Counted from the stretch's first letter, positions 1-5,684 are shown. The stretch is 6,515 nt of DNA from an uncultured Clostridia bacterium (GCA_946630405.1 CAMOYW010000056.1:1-6515); one strand, 5' to 3'. Notes: a model not told the origin generated them from the letters alone. Program-made: numbers and translations.

Positions 1-205
1 TAACGTTTAGCTGCGTACAAAAGCCCGCAAGCGCCTCATCCACCGAGTTGTCCACTATCTCATAAACACAGTGGTGCAGACCCCTTTCGGAAGTAGAGCC
101 GATATACATACCGGGGCGTTTTCTTACAGCCTCAAGTCCTTCGAGTATCTGTATTTGATTTTCATCATAATTTTGCTGAACATTAGCGTTCACATCATCC
201 TGCAT
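1..205 (-). CDS. gyrB: DNA gyrase subunit B, N-terminal 68 codons (continues beyond the window)
   Basis: This is the start of the ATPase subunit of DNA gyrase, the type II topoisomerase that introduces negative supercoils. Translation of the minus strand from the ATG at 205 gives a GHKL-family ATPase N-terminus: YDENQIQILEGLEAVRKRPG (residues 13-32), then MYIGST (33-38), GLHH (42-45) and YEIVDNSVDEALAG (48-61). By family knowledge Glu49 should be the general base and Asn53 the magnesium ligand, matching E. coli Glu42 and Asn46. The start is supported by GGAGGG at 210-215, four bases before the ATG. The gene runs off the left edge, so its full length is unknown. The paralogue ParE is the alternative, but the YDENQIQ stretch and the ALAGFC ending of the motif favour GyrB. 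The gene has its own promoter and follows the rib terminator, so it is not part of the rib operon. Confidence 0.88.
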   Translation of the reverse strand, partial: MQDDVNANVQQNYDENQIQILEGLEAVRKRPGMYIGSTSERGLHHCVYEIVDNSVDEALAGFCTQLNV

Positions 206-249
206 AAAGCCCTCCGAATTATCATTAATTCTCCGCTAATTACGTATAA

Positions 250-278
250 ATTATACCACAAAATGTATATTTTTTAAA
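250..278 (-). promoter_or_regulatory. Probable gyrB promoter with extended -10
   Basis: On the minus strand a consensus TATAAT (250-255) is preceded by TGG, giving an extended -10. A weak TTTAAA (273-278, 4 of 6 matches to TTGACA) lies 17 bases further upstream. Runs of seven T and seven A (281-287, 289-295) sit directly upstream and could act as an UP-like or bent element. The start of transcription would fall near 243-244, leaving a leader of about 40 bases before gyrB. No other candidate of this quality lies between the rib terminator and gyrB. Confidence 0.72.
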
Positions 279-385
279 GCTTTTTTTCAAAAAAACGCCC
301 AAAATCGCCCTGATTTTTTATTTTGTATGTCGGGCTATACCACACCACACAAAAAAGGCAAAATTGCAAATAAAGGCATTATACG

Positions 386-416
386 AAAAAATCTCCCGAA
401 ATACACTTCGGGAGAT
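386..416 (-). terminator. Intrinsic terminator of the riboflavin operon
   Basis: On the minus strand a perfect 10-bp stem (407-416 with 391-400, arms ATCTCCCGAA and TTCGGGAGAT) encloses a 6-base loop. It is followed by a T run (386-390 plus the last stem base). It lies 17 bases after the ribH stop codon. The plus-strand reading has only AAAA after the stem, so it acts on the minus strand. It separates the rib operon from gyrB. Confidence 0.93.
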
Positions 417-433
417 AAAACTTCATAAAAACA

Positions 434-889
434 TCAATCAAACAAATTTGTCATTTCAAGAGCGGTAATGGCGGCATCCCATCCCTTGTTACCTGCCTTT
501 GTGCCTGCTCTTTCGACAGCCTGCTCTATATTTTCGGTGGTCACTATTCCGAATATTGCGGGCACGCCCGTTTCAAGACCCACCTGTGCTATGCCTTTTG
601 CCACTTCGTTGCACACATAGTCGTAATGTGTGGTTGCGCCTCTTATAACCGCACCGAGACAAATGACTGCATCATACTTCTTGCTTTGTGCAAGCTTCTT
701 TGCGGCAAAGGGTATCTCGTAAGCCCCGGGCACCCAATATACGTCGATATCTTCGCCCTTTACATCATGCCTTGTAAGGCAGTCGTTCGCTCCCTCAAGA
801 AGCTTTCCCGTGATAAACTCGTTAAATCTTGATACGACCACGGCATATTTTTTGCCCGTGCCTATAAGTTTTCCTTCAAATACGTTCAT
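434..889 (-). CDS. ribH: 6,7-dimethyl-8-ribityllumazine synthase
   Basis: Lumazine synthase condenses 5-amino-6-ribitylamino-uracil with 3,4-dihydroxy-2-butanone 4-phosphate, the penultimate step of riboflavin synthesis. It usually assembles into a 60-subunit capsid or a pentamer in the cytoplasm. The 151-residue product has normal family length. Visible motifs are RFNEFI (21-26), VPGAYEIP (53-60), GAVIRGATTH (79-88) and FGIVTTENIEQAVERAGTKA (113-132). The expected active-site residues Phe22, His88 and Arg127 are in register with B. subtilis RibH. The aromatic residue at 57 is Tyr where I recall Phe in B. subtilis. The ATG shares its A with the ribBA stop (TAATG), and GGAGGT at about 897-902 lies inside the end of ribBA. 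Translation is therefore likely coupled. It is the last gene of the rib operon. Confidence 0.97.
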   Translation of the reverse strand: MNVFEGKLIGTGKKYAVVVSRFNEFITGKLLEGANDCLTRHDVKGEDIDVYWVPGAYEIPFAAKKLAQSKKYDAVICLGAVIRGATTHYDYVCNEVAKGIAQVGLETGVPAIFGIVTTENIEQAVERAGTKAGNKGWDAAITALEMTNLFD

Positions 890-2085
890 TACTTTACCTC
901 CGTAAAAATATGTCCCATTTTCTCTGCCTTTGTTTTAAGATATTCATCCGCCTTGTGGCTGTGTTCGGGTTCAATCGGTACTCTTTTGGATATTTTTATG
1001 CCCTGCTTTTCAAGCTTGTTGATCTTGTCGGGATTATTGGTCATAAGCTCTACGCTTTCTATACCGAGATCCTTTATTATATCCGATGCCGCCACATACG
1101 AGCGTGCATCCTCGGGCATACCTATGGCAAGATTTGCCTCTACGGTGTCAAGCCCCTCTTCCTGGAGCTTGTACGCCTTGAGCTTGTTGATAAGACCTAT
1201 CGAACGGCCTTCCTGCCTGAGATAGATAAGAGCACCGCTTCCTCTTTCGGCTATTTTTTTCATCGCATAGGCAAGCTGTGCTCCGCAGTCGCACTTTTCC
1301 GAGCCGAAAACATCTCCCGTCATGCACTCGGAATGAACTCTCACAAGCACATCTTCCTTGCCTCTTATATCGCCCATGTAGAGCGCAACTTCCTCTTTAC
1401 CGTTTCTCATATTTTCATAGCCCGCTATCGAGAACGTGCCGTAGCGTGTGGGAAGCTTAGCCGTGACCCTGCGTACAGCCGCAGGCGAAGATTCAGAAAT
1501 ATACTCCTGAAGATCCTTTATTGTTATAAGAACAAGCCCGTGATCCTTGGAGAAGCGTTTAAGCTCGTTAAACCTCGCCATGGTGCCGTCATCGCTCATT
1601 ATCTCACAGCACACACCCACCTGCGTAAGTCCAGCAAGCCTTAACAGATCGACCGTTGCCTCGGTATGTCCGTTGCGCTCGATCACACCGCCCTCTCTTG
1701 CGGTCAAAGGGAAAATATGCCCGGGTCTTCTGAACTTTTCGGGTCTCACATCGGGATCTGCCGCCTTTTGCAGGGTAAGCGCCCTGTCGTAAGCGGATAT
1801 CCCCGTGGTGGTGTCCTCATGGTCTATGGATATGGTGAACGCCGTACCGTGATTGTCCGTATTGTTCGCTATCATCTGCGGAAGCTCCAGTCTGTGTGCC
1901 TCCGTTTGCGACAGAGGCATACATATAAGTCCTCTTGCGTATTTTGTTATGAAATTAATGCTTTCGGGAGTGGCAAACTGTGCCGCCATAATGAGATCGC
2001 CCTCATTCTCCCTGTTTTCGTCGTCCGTGACAACTATCATATTGCCTTTTTTCAGCGCAACCAGCGCCTGTTCTATCGTACTCAT
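889..2085 (-). CDS. ribBA: Bifunctional 3,4-dihydroxy-2-butanone 4-phosphate synthase / GTP cyclohydrolase II
   Basis: This fused enzyme makes both precursors of the pathway. The N-terminal RibB domain (about 1-200) converts ribulose 5-phosphate to dihydroxybutanone phosphate. The C-terminal RibA domain (about 205-398) opens GTP. The RibB motifs DDENRENEGD (21-30), TTTGISAYDRA (92-102) and RRPGHIFPL (119-127) are present, with GHTEA (139-143). The RibA domain has the zinc cysteines Cys254, Cys265 and Cys267 in HSECMTGDVFGSEKCDCG, followed by LRQEGRSIGL and MTNNPDK. I chose the ATG at 2085, which gives 398 residues. TGAGGTG (2090-2096), overlapping the ribE stop, is a well-placed ribosome binding site for it. 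An in-frame GTG at 2109 would add eight residues inside ribE with no such site. The gene lies 8 bases after ribE and overlaps ribH by one base. Confidence 0.97.
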   Translation of the reverse strand: MSTIEQALVALKKGNMIVVTDDENRENEGDLIMAAQFATPESINFITKYARGLICMPLSQTEAHRLELPQMIANNTDNHGTAFTISIDHEDTTTGISAYDRALTLQKAADPDVRPEKFRRPGHIFPLTAREGGVIERNGHTEATVDLLRLAGLTQVGVCCEIMSDDGTMARFNELKRFSKDHGLVLITIKDLQEYISESSPAAVRRVTAKLPTRYGTFSIAGYENMRNGKEEVALYMGDIRGKEDVLVRVHSECMTGDVFGSEKCDCGAQLAYAMKKIAERGSGALIYLRQEGRSIGLINKLKAYKLQEEGLDTVEANLAIGMPEDARSYVAASDIIKDLGIESVELMTNNPDKINKLEKQGIKISKRVPIEPEHSHKADEYLKTKAEKMGHIFTEVK

Positions 2086-2093
2086 ATCACACC

Positions 2094-2705
2094 TCACATA
2101 AATCCACACCTTGCCAAAAGCTCCTCGGTCAAGCCGCCGCCCGCTTTTTGCTTTACATATTTGCCATACACATCGTTTTCTATATTGACACCGTCTCCCG
2201 CCTTTTTAAAAGAAAGCACGGTATTTTCAAGGGTATGAGGAATGACGGACACCGAAAAGCCGTCCGCCCGAACACTTACGACGGTAAGGCTTATGCCGTC
2301 TATCGCCACCGAACCCTTTTCCACCGTAGCGGAAGCAATGGCTTTTGAACACTCTATATCAAACACCACGGCGTTTACGTCTCTTTTCTTGCTTTTTATT
2401 TTGCCCGTTCCGTCTATATGTCCCGACACAATATGCCCGCCGAATCTGCCATCGGCAGCCATCGCCCTTTCAAGGTTCACTTTGTCGCCTCTTTTAAGCA
2501 GACCCAGGTTGCTTCTTCTCAGGGTCTCGGGCATCACATCCGCACAAAAGCCTTCGCCCGACATATTCGTCACCGTCAGACACACGCCGTTTACGGCTAT
2601 ACTGTCGCCTATTTTTGTACCTTCAAGCACTTTTTTAGCCCTAACATAAAGTGTCGAACCCGTCTTTTCAATTTTTCCGACTTCTTCGATTATCCCGGTA
2701 AACAT
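2094..2705 (-). CDS. ribE: Riboflavin synthase, alpha subunit
   Basis: Riboflavin synthase dismutates two molecules of 6,7-dimethyl-8-ribityllumazine into riboflavin and the ribitylamino-uracil used again by RibH. The 203-residue protein shows the hallmark N-terminus MFTGIIEEVG and the internal duplication of the family. Lumazine-binding repeats carry SIAVNGVCLTV (35-45) and SVAIDGISLTV (132-142), with MPETLRRSNL (58-67) matched in the second half by IPHTLENTVL. The segment GGHIVSGHIDGTG (89-101) joins the repeats. The ATG follows the ribD stop after one base (TGATATG), with only a modest AGGT-type binding site, so translational coupling to ribD is likely. The name follows the B. subtilis convention; the E. 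coli equivalent is called ribC. Confidence 0.96.
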   Translation of the reverse strand: MFTGIIEEVGKIEKTGSTLYVRAKKVLEGTKIGDSIAVNGVCLTVTNMSGEGFCADVMPETLRRSNLGLLKRGDKVNLERAMAADGRFGGHIVSGHIDGTGKIKSKKRDVNAVVFDIECSKAIASATVEKGSVAIDGISLTVVSVRADGFSVSVIPHTLENTVLSFKKAGDGVNIENDVYGKYVKQKAGGGLTEELLARCGFM

Positions 2706-2706
2706 A

Positions 2707-3783
2707 TCAATACCTGTTAACGTAGCTTTCTATAAGTATATCACTGCCGAATTTCGATATACCGTCAACTTCAAGTTTGACGGCATCGCACATTTTCTCA
2801 AATCCCCTGCCTCCGAACGGAGTCTTTGCATTTGCTCCGCCCAAAAGCTTTGGCGCAATAAAGGTATAGAGCTTGTCGACCAAACCCTCTTCAAGCAGAG
2901 AAAAGTTTACTTCCGAGCCGCCCTCGCAAAGCACCGAATACACACCTGCATCATACAATTTTTTAAGGGCATCGTTAAGATCAATTCTCCCGTTTTTGAG
3001 CTTACATTCAAGCACTTCGGCTCCCGATCTTTTAAGCTCCCCGGCTCCTTCTTTCTGCCCCGTAAGCACTATCGTCCGCCCCTTTTTTAAAAGCTTGGCG
3101 TTTACGGGAAGCCTTAAATGCGTATCAAGTATGATCTTTACGGGGTCTCTCGGCTTTTCTTCCAGCCTGCAATCAAGCATGGGGTCATCACAGAGAACAG
3201 TCCCCATACCCACCATAATACCGTCATACCGTCTTCTGAGCTCGTGTACACGCTTTCTTGCAGGTTCACCCGTCACCCATCTGGAATCGCCCTCTTTTGT
3301 GGCAGTCTTTCCGTCAAGGGTCATTGCCGTTTTTACGGCAACATACGGTATCTTTTGCGTAATATGCTTTAAAAAGGGCTGCAATATATTTCTTGCCCCT
3401 TTATATTCCGTCACTTTCGTTTCGATCCCCGCATTATTCAATATGGCAATGCCCTTGCCCGAGACCTTGGGATTCGGGTCGGTAACGGCAATATACACTT
3501 TTTTTATACCCGTTTTGGCTATCGTCTCGGCACAGGGCGGCTGCTTTCCGTAATGGGCACAAGGCTCCAAAGTTACGTACATTTCCGCCCCATCAACACT
3601 CTCACTTGCATTTTTAAGAGCATTGGCTTCGGCATGAAGGTCTCCGTATCTTTCGTGAAAGCCTTCGCCTATTATCTTTCCGTCTTTAACTATAACGGCT
3701 CCCACAAGCGGATTTGGACTTGTAAAGCCTTCTCCTTTTACGGCAAGCTCAACGGCACGCCTCATAAATTCTTCATTGTACAT
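2707..3783 (-). CDS. ribD: Bifunctional diaminohydroxyphosphoribosylaminopyrimidine deaminase / 5-amino-6-(5-phosphoribosylamino)uracil reductase
   Basis: RibD performs the second and third steps on the GTP-derived branch: deamination of the pyrimidine, then NADPH-dependent reduction of the ribosyl side chain. The deaminase domain (about 1-144) has the zinc site HAEAN (His50, Glu52) and EPCAHYGKQPPC (Cys75, Cys84). The reductase domain (about 146-358) begins with PYVAVKTAMTLDGK (146-159), then DSRWVTG, GMGTVLCDDP and CEGGSEVNFSLL. The length of 358 residues is typical. An in-frame TAA two codons before the ATG at 3783 rules out an upstream start. There is no clear Shine-Dalgarno sequence before this ATG: the preceding bases are the T tract of the attenuator and TTTTAAACT. 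An ATG at 3765 (Met7) is an alternative but is no better served. The gene is first in the operon, under FMN riboswitch control. Confidence 0.96.
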   Translation of the reverse strand: MYNEEFMRRAVELAVKGEGFTSPNPLVGAVIVKDGKIIGEGFHERYGDLHAEANALKNASESVDGAEMYVTLEPCAHYGKQPPCAETIAKTGIKKVYIAVTDPNPKVSGKGIAILNNAGIETKVTEYKGARNILQPFLKHITQKIPYVAVKTAMTLDGKTATKEGDSRWVTGEPARKRVHELRRRYDGIMVGMGTVLCDDPMLDCRLEEKPRDPVKIILDTHLRLPVNAKLLKKGRTIVLTGQKEGAGELKRSGAEVLECKLKNGRIDLNDALKKLYDAGVYSVLCEGGSEVNFSLLEEGLVDKLYTFIAPKLLGGANAKTPFGGRGFEKMCDAVKLEVDGISKFGSDILIESYVNRY

Positions 3784-3793
3784 AGTTTAAAAT

Positions 3794-3817
3794 AAAAAAG
3801 ACCCGAAAACTTCGGGT
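3794..3817 (-). terminator. FMN riboswitch attenuator (expression platform)
   Basis: On the minus strand a 7-bp stem ACCCGAA/TTCGGGT (3811-3817 with 3801-3807) with a short loop is followed by C and six T (3794-3799). It lies between the aptamer and ribD, only 10 bases before the start codon. It is the expected FMN-dependent transcription terminator. It is probably also the only terminator for the tRNA-Leu transcript when FMN is abundant. Confidence 0.88.
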
Positions 3818-3842
3818 ACCACAAAAAATCCGCACATACGGT

Positions 3843-3986
3843 TCTTCTTTCATCCAGACTTTAGAAAATACCAATTAAAAGATAAAACAAATCAGCATTT
3901 CCTTTACTGTCGGTCAAGGAATTTCACCTTGTCAGCTTGCGCTCGCGGACTATACCGCCGGTACGGAATCACACCGTCCCCGAAGA
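3843..3986 (-). ncRNA. FMN riboswitch (RFN element) aptamer
   Basis: The minus strand carries the conserved six-helix RFN pattern. P1 is TCTTC (3982-3986) pairing with GAAGA (3843-3847). P2 is ACGG/CCGT enclosing TGTGATT, followed by the highly conserved ACCGGCGGTATAGTCCGCGA segment. A short AGC-GCAA-GCT hairpin comes next, and P5 is AAGG/CCTT around TGAAATT. GACCGACAGTA, a variable A/T-rich P6 region and GTCTGGATGAAAGAAGA follow. The RNA binds flavin mononucleotide and reduces expression of riboflavin genes, here most likely by early termination at 3794-3817. Its 5' end lies five bases after the tRNA-Leu 3' end, so it is almost certainly transcribed from the tRNA promoter. Confidence 0.97.
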
Positions 3987-3991
3987 TAACA

Positions 3992-4074
3992 TGCCGGAGA
4001 TGGGACTTGAACCCACACATGGTTGCCCATAACGGATTTTGAGTCCGTCGCGTCTGCCATTCCGCCACTCCGGC
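3992..4074 (-). tRNA. tRNA-Leu, anticodon CAA (reads UUG)
   Basis: The minus strand folds into a complete class II tRNA. The acceptor stem is GCCGGAG/CTCCGGC (4068-4074 with 3993-3999), with discriminator A at 3992. The D arm contains GGCGGAATGGCAGACGC. The anticodon stem ACGGA/TCCGT carries the loop CTCAAAA, giving CAA. The long variable arm ATGG-GCAA-CCAT is typical of leucine. The T arm is GTGGG-TTCAAGT-CCCAT. CCA is not encoded: TGT follows the discriminator, so RNase Z processing and CCA addition are expected. The RFN aptamer begins five bases downstream. Confidence 0.97.
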
Positions 4075-4085
4075 ACAACATCGCT

Positions 4086-4114
4086 ATTGTACAATAAATA
4101 AAAATATTTGTCAA
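4086..4114 (-). promoter_or_regulatory. Strong promoter for tRNA-Leu and, by inference, the riboflavin operon
   Basis: On the minus strand TTGACA (4109-4114) and TACAAT (4086-4091) are separated by exactly 17 bases, matching the sigma-A consensus at 11 of 12 positions. Initiation near 4079-4081 would leave only about 5-7 bases before the tRNA. No promoter fits between the tRNA and the riboswitch, so the same start probably serves the rib operon. The -10 lies in a 12-bp perfect palindrome (4085-4096). Confidence 0.88.
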
Positions 4115-4136
4115 TACATTAAATCGTATTCAAAAA

Positions 4137-5057
4137 CTATTTTTTATAATTTGACGTTACCGAATTTACAGTTTTCTTCTGCATAAACGAAATAAGATAG
4201 CTTGCAAATCGCACTTCCGCATTCGTCAAATCATCTCTTTTTTCTTTAAACCGTTCGATAGCACGCTTTAAATACTTTTCCGCATCGTTCATATCATTTT
4301 CCGCAAACATTTTATATACGGAAACGGCAAGCATATCGCTGTAATCATCACTTTTACACAGCTCATCCGACATATCATTAAATATCTCCACCGCTTTGAC
4401 AACATCAAAATTAACAAAAGAATAATGAAACATCAAAAGCTTATATATCTCAATCTTTCTTTTAACGTAAAACGCACCCTTGTTTTTTTCGGCGATCTGT
4501 ACGGCATTTGTAAGTCCCGCTTTATCGTAAAGCATAAGGTTCTTAAGGTAGAAATATTTTATAAGTATTACCCTCGGCCGAAACTCTATCTCCTCGCTGT
4601 TACCCAATTGTACGCTCGTTATATTGTAGGCTGCAATCGGAAGTTCCGCAAATTCGGCACCGTTTTTCAAAAGCGCGGTATTTTCGCTTGCAAGCTTATA
4701 CGCTTTATCTTTAACGGCACTGCCGATAAATGCGATCCCGTTAACAATCGCGCCCACTCCGATCCCCAAAAGAAACAGCAACAAGCCATCAATATTTTGT
4801 TCAACGGCGACAGGTAACGTAAATACCTCTAAAACAAGCACAAATATAGAGTGCATCACGGCACAAACAGCATTTCTTTTTATCTCTTCTTTTCGTATCC
4901 TCGCAGAATACTTTAACGGTTTAAAGTTTGTATTATCCGTAAGATCGATATATTTATCCCCGTTAAGGCTGTATATACTCTCTATCAACCTTAGGAAAAA
5001 TCCGATTGCAAGCCAAGATAAAAGAAGACCCACGCCAAACATTACCGAACTTATCAT
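4137..5057 (-). CDS. Unrecognised membrane protein with three predicted helices and a cytoplasmic helical domain
   Basis: I do not recognise this 306-residue protein. Three hydrophobic segments are visible: about residues 5-25, 63-84 and 89-113. A loop rich in Lys/Arg (53-61) lies between the first and second. The positive-inside rule suggests an outside N-terminus and a cytoplasmic C-terminal part of about 190 residues. The end of that part (about 210-300) looks like paired amphipathic helices, for example VVKAVEIFNDM and DAEKYLKRAIERFKEK, resembling TPR-type repeats; this is inference. I chose the ATG at 5057 because GAGG at 5068-5071 sits ten bases upstream. The TTG at 5066 would lie one base from that site. 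The gene begins directly after the rplT terminator, so it probably relies on read-through or a promoter within rplT. No terminator is seen after it. Confidence 0.8.
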   Translation of the reverse strand: MISSVMFGVGLLLSWLAIGFFLRLIESIYSLNGDKYIDLTDNTNFKPLKYSARIRKEEIKRNAVCAVMHSIFVLVLEVFTLPVAVEQNIDGLLLFLLGIGVGAIVNGIAFIGSAVKDKAYKLASENTALLKNGAEFAELPIAAYNITSVQLGNSEEIEFRPRVILIKYFYLKNLMLYDKAGLTNAVQIAEKNKGAFYVKRKIEIYKLLMFHYSFVNFDVVKAVEIFNDMSDELCKSDDYSDMLAVSVYKMFAENDMNDAEKYLKRAIERFKEKRDDLTNAEVRFASYLISFMQKKTVNSVTSNYKK

Positions 5058-5071
5058 ATACGCCAAACCTC

Positions 5072-5098
5072 AAAAAAGGGACTGCATTTCACAGTCCC
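5072..5098 (-). terminator. Intrinsic terminator after rplT
   Basis: On the minus strand a 7-bp stem GGGACTG/CAGTCCC (5092-5098 with 5078-5084) with a 7-base loop is followed by six T (5072-5077). It begins 16 bases after the rplT stop codon. The T run also precedes the stem. The next gene's GAGG binding site begins one base after the T tract, which makes this hairpin either the end of the operon or an attenuator for that gene. Confidence 0.9.
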
Positions 5099-5114
5099 AA
5101 AAAATTCATTAATC

Positions 5115-5471
5115 TTACTTTTGATTGGCTCTTGCTGTCTCGCAAAGTGCCTTGAAAGCCGCAGCATCGTTCACTGCAAGCTCTGCAAGCATCTTTCTGT
5201 TGATGCTTACGTTAGCGTTTTTAAGTCCGCTCATAAGCTTGGAATAAGAAAGATCGTTCATTCTTGCAGCTGCATTGATCCTGACTATCCAAAGTCTTCT
5301 GTACTCTCTCTTTGTCTGCTTTCTGCCTGCGAAGGAATATGCCATCGCCTTCATTACAGACTGCTTAGCTACTCTGTACTGCTTGCTTCTTGCGCCGAAG
5401 TAGCCCTTAGCTGCCTTAAGTACCTTCTTATGCTTCTTACGAGCATTTAAAGCTCCTTTAACTCTTGCCAT
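5115..5471 (-). CDS. rplT: 50S ribosomal protein L20
   Basis: L20 binds 23S rRNA early in assembly of the large ribosomal subunit. In both E. coli and B. subtilis it also represses its own operon by binding the messenger RNA. The 118-residue product is basic and of normal length. It begins MARVKGALNARKKHKKVLK with the family motif AKGYFGARSKQYR and the globular-domain motif RRLWIVRINAAARMNDLSYS, followed by NRKMLAELAV. GGAGGAA at about 5478-5484 lies just before the ATG, two bases after nothing but the rpmI stop region, in the 15-base gap between the genes. It is the last gene of infC-rpmI-rplT and is followed by a clear terminator. Confidence 0.98.
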   Translation of the reverse strand: MARVKGALNARKKHKKVLKAAKGYFGARSKQYRVAKQSVMKAMAYSFAGRKQTKREYRRLWIVRINAAARMNDLSYSKLMSGLKNANVSINRKMLAELAVNDAAAFKALCETARANQK

Positions 5472-5486
5472 TTTCTATTCCTCCAA

Positions 5487-5684
5487 TTAAATATAGGGTA
5501 ACTCTTTTCTCATAACCTTAACGTTTGTGGAATCCACAAGGGTAGGCTTTCTGTAGCCTCTCTTAACCTTTGTGCTCTTCTTTGTTAAGATGTGCTGCTT
5601 GTTAGCTTTTGTTCTTTTGATCTTACCTGTGCCTGTAACGGAAACACGCTTGGCAACAGCTTTTCTTGTCTTTAACTTAGGCAT
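5487..5684 (-). CDS. rpmI: 50S ribosomal protein L35
   Basis: L35 is a small basic protein of the large ribosomal subunit. The 65-residue product has the expected length and composition: MPKLKTRKAVAKRVSVTGTG at the N-terminus, KRTKANKQHILTKKS in the middle and a Lys/Arg-rich tail ending RKELPYI. The ATG is preceded by AGGAGGAT (about 5691-5698), placed just after the infC stop codon. In the family this gene is nearly always between infC and rplT, as here, and it is translated in fixed proportion to L20. Confidence 0.98.
   Translation of the reverse strand: MPKLKTRKAVAKRVSVTGTGKIKRTKANKQHILTKKSTKVKRGYRKPTLVDSTNVKVMRKELPYI

Noticed and set aside
71..277. Plus-strand open frame of 68 codons across the gyrB start
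   Set aside because: It runs antisense through the conserved gyrB N-terminus and then through its promoter, with low-complexity hydrophobic translation typical of A/T-rich DNA.
296..313. Short direct repeat CGCCC separated by AAAAT upstream of gyrB
   Set aside because: Only two five-base copies; too short to separate from chance.
391..416. CCCGAAG is shared by the rib end terminator and the ribD attenuator, so the riboswitch might also act on the far terminator
   Set aside because: The two sites are more than 3 kb apart in the transcript, and CUUCGG-type sequences are common in terminators, so chance is the simpler explanation.
2085..2109. GTG at 2109 as the ribBA start
   Set aside because: It would overlap the ribE end and lacks a binding site, while the ATG at 2085 has TGAGGTG at proper spacing and gives the usual 398-residue length.
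910..3553. Long plus-strand open frames opposite ribBA and ribD (for example 910-1644 and 2873-3553)
   Set aside because: They are mirror frames of well-conserved minus-strand genes, have no plausible domains or ribosome binding sites, and result from codon bias of the real genes.
3984..3992. TGTTAT at the tRNA-riboswitch junction as a -10 element
   Set aside because: Transcription would start about 3979, inside P1, and destroy the aptamer; no -35 stands at a suitable distance.
5057..5066. TTG at 5066 as the start of the membrane protein gene
   Set aside because: It would stand one base after the GAGG site; the ATG at 5057 fits the site better.
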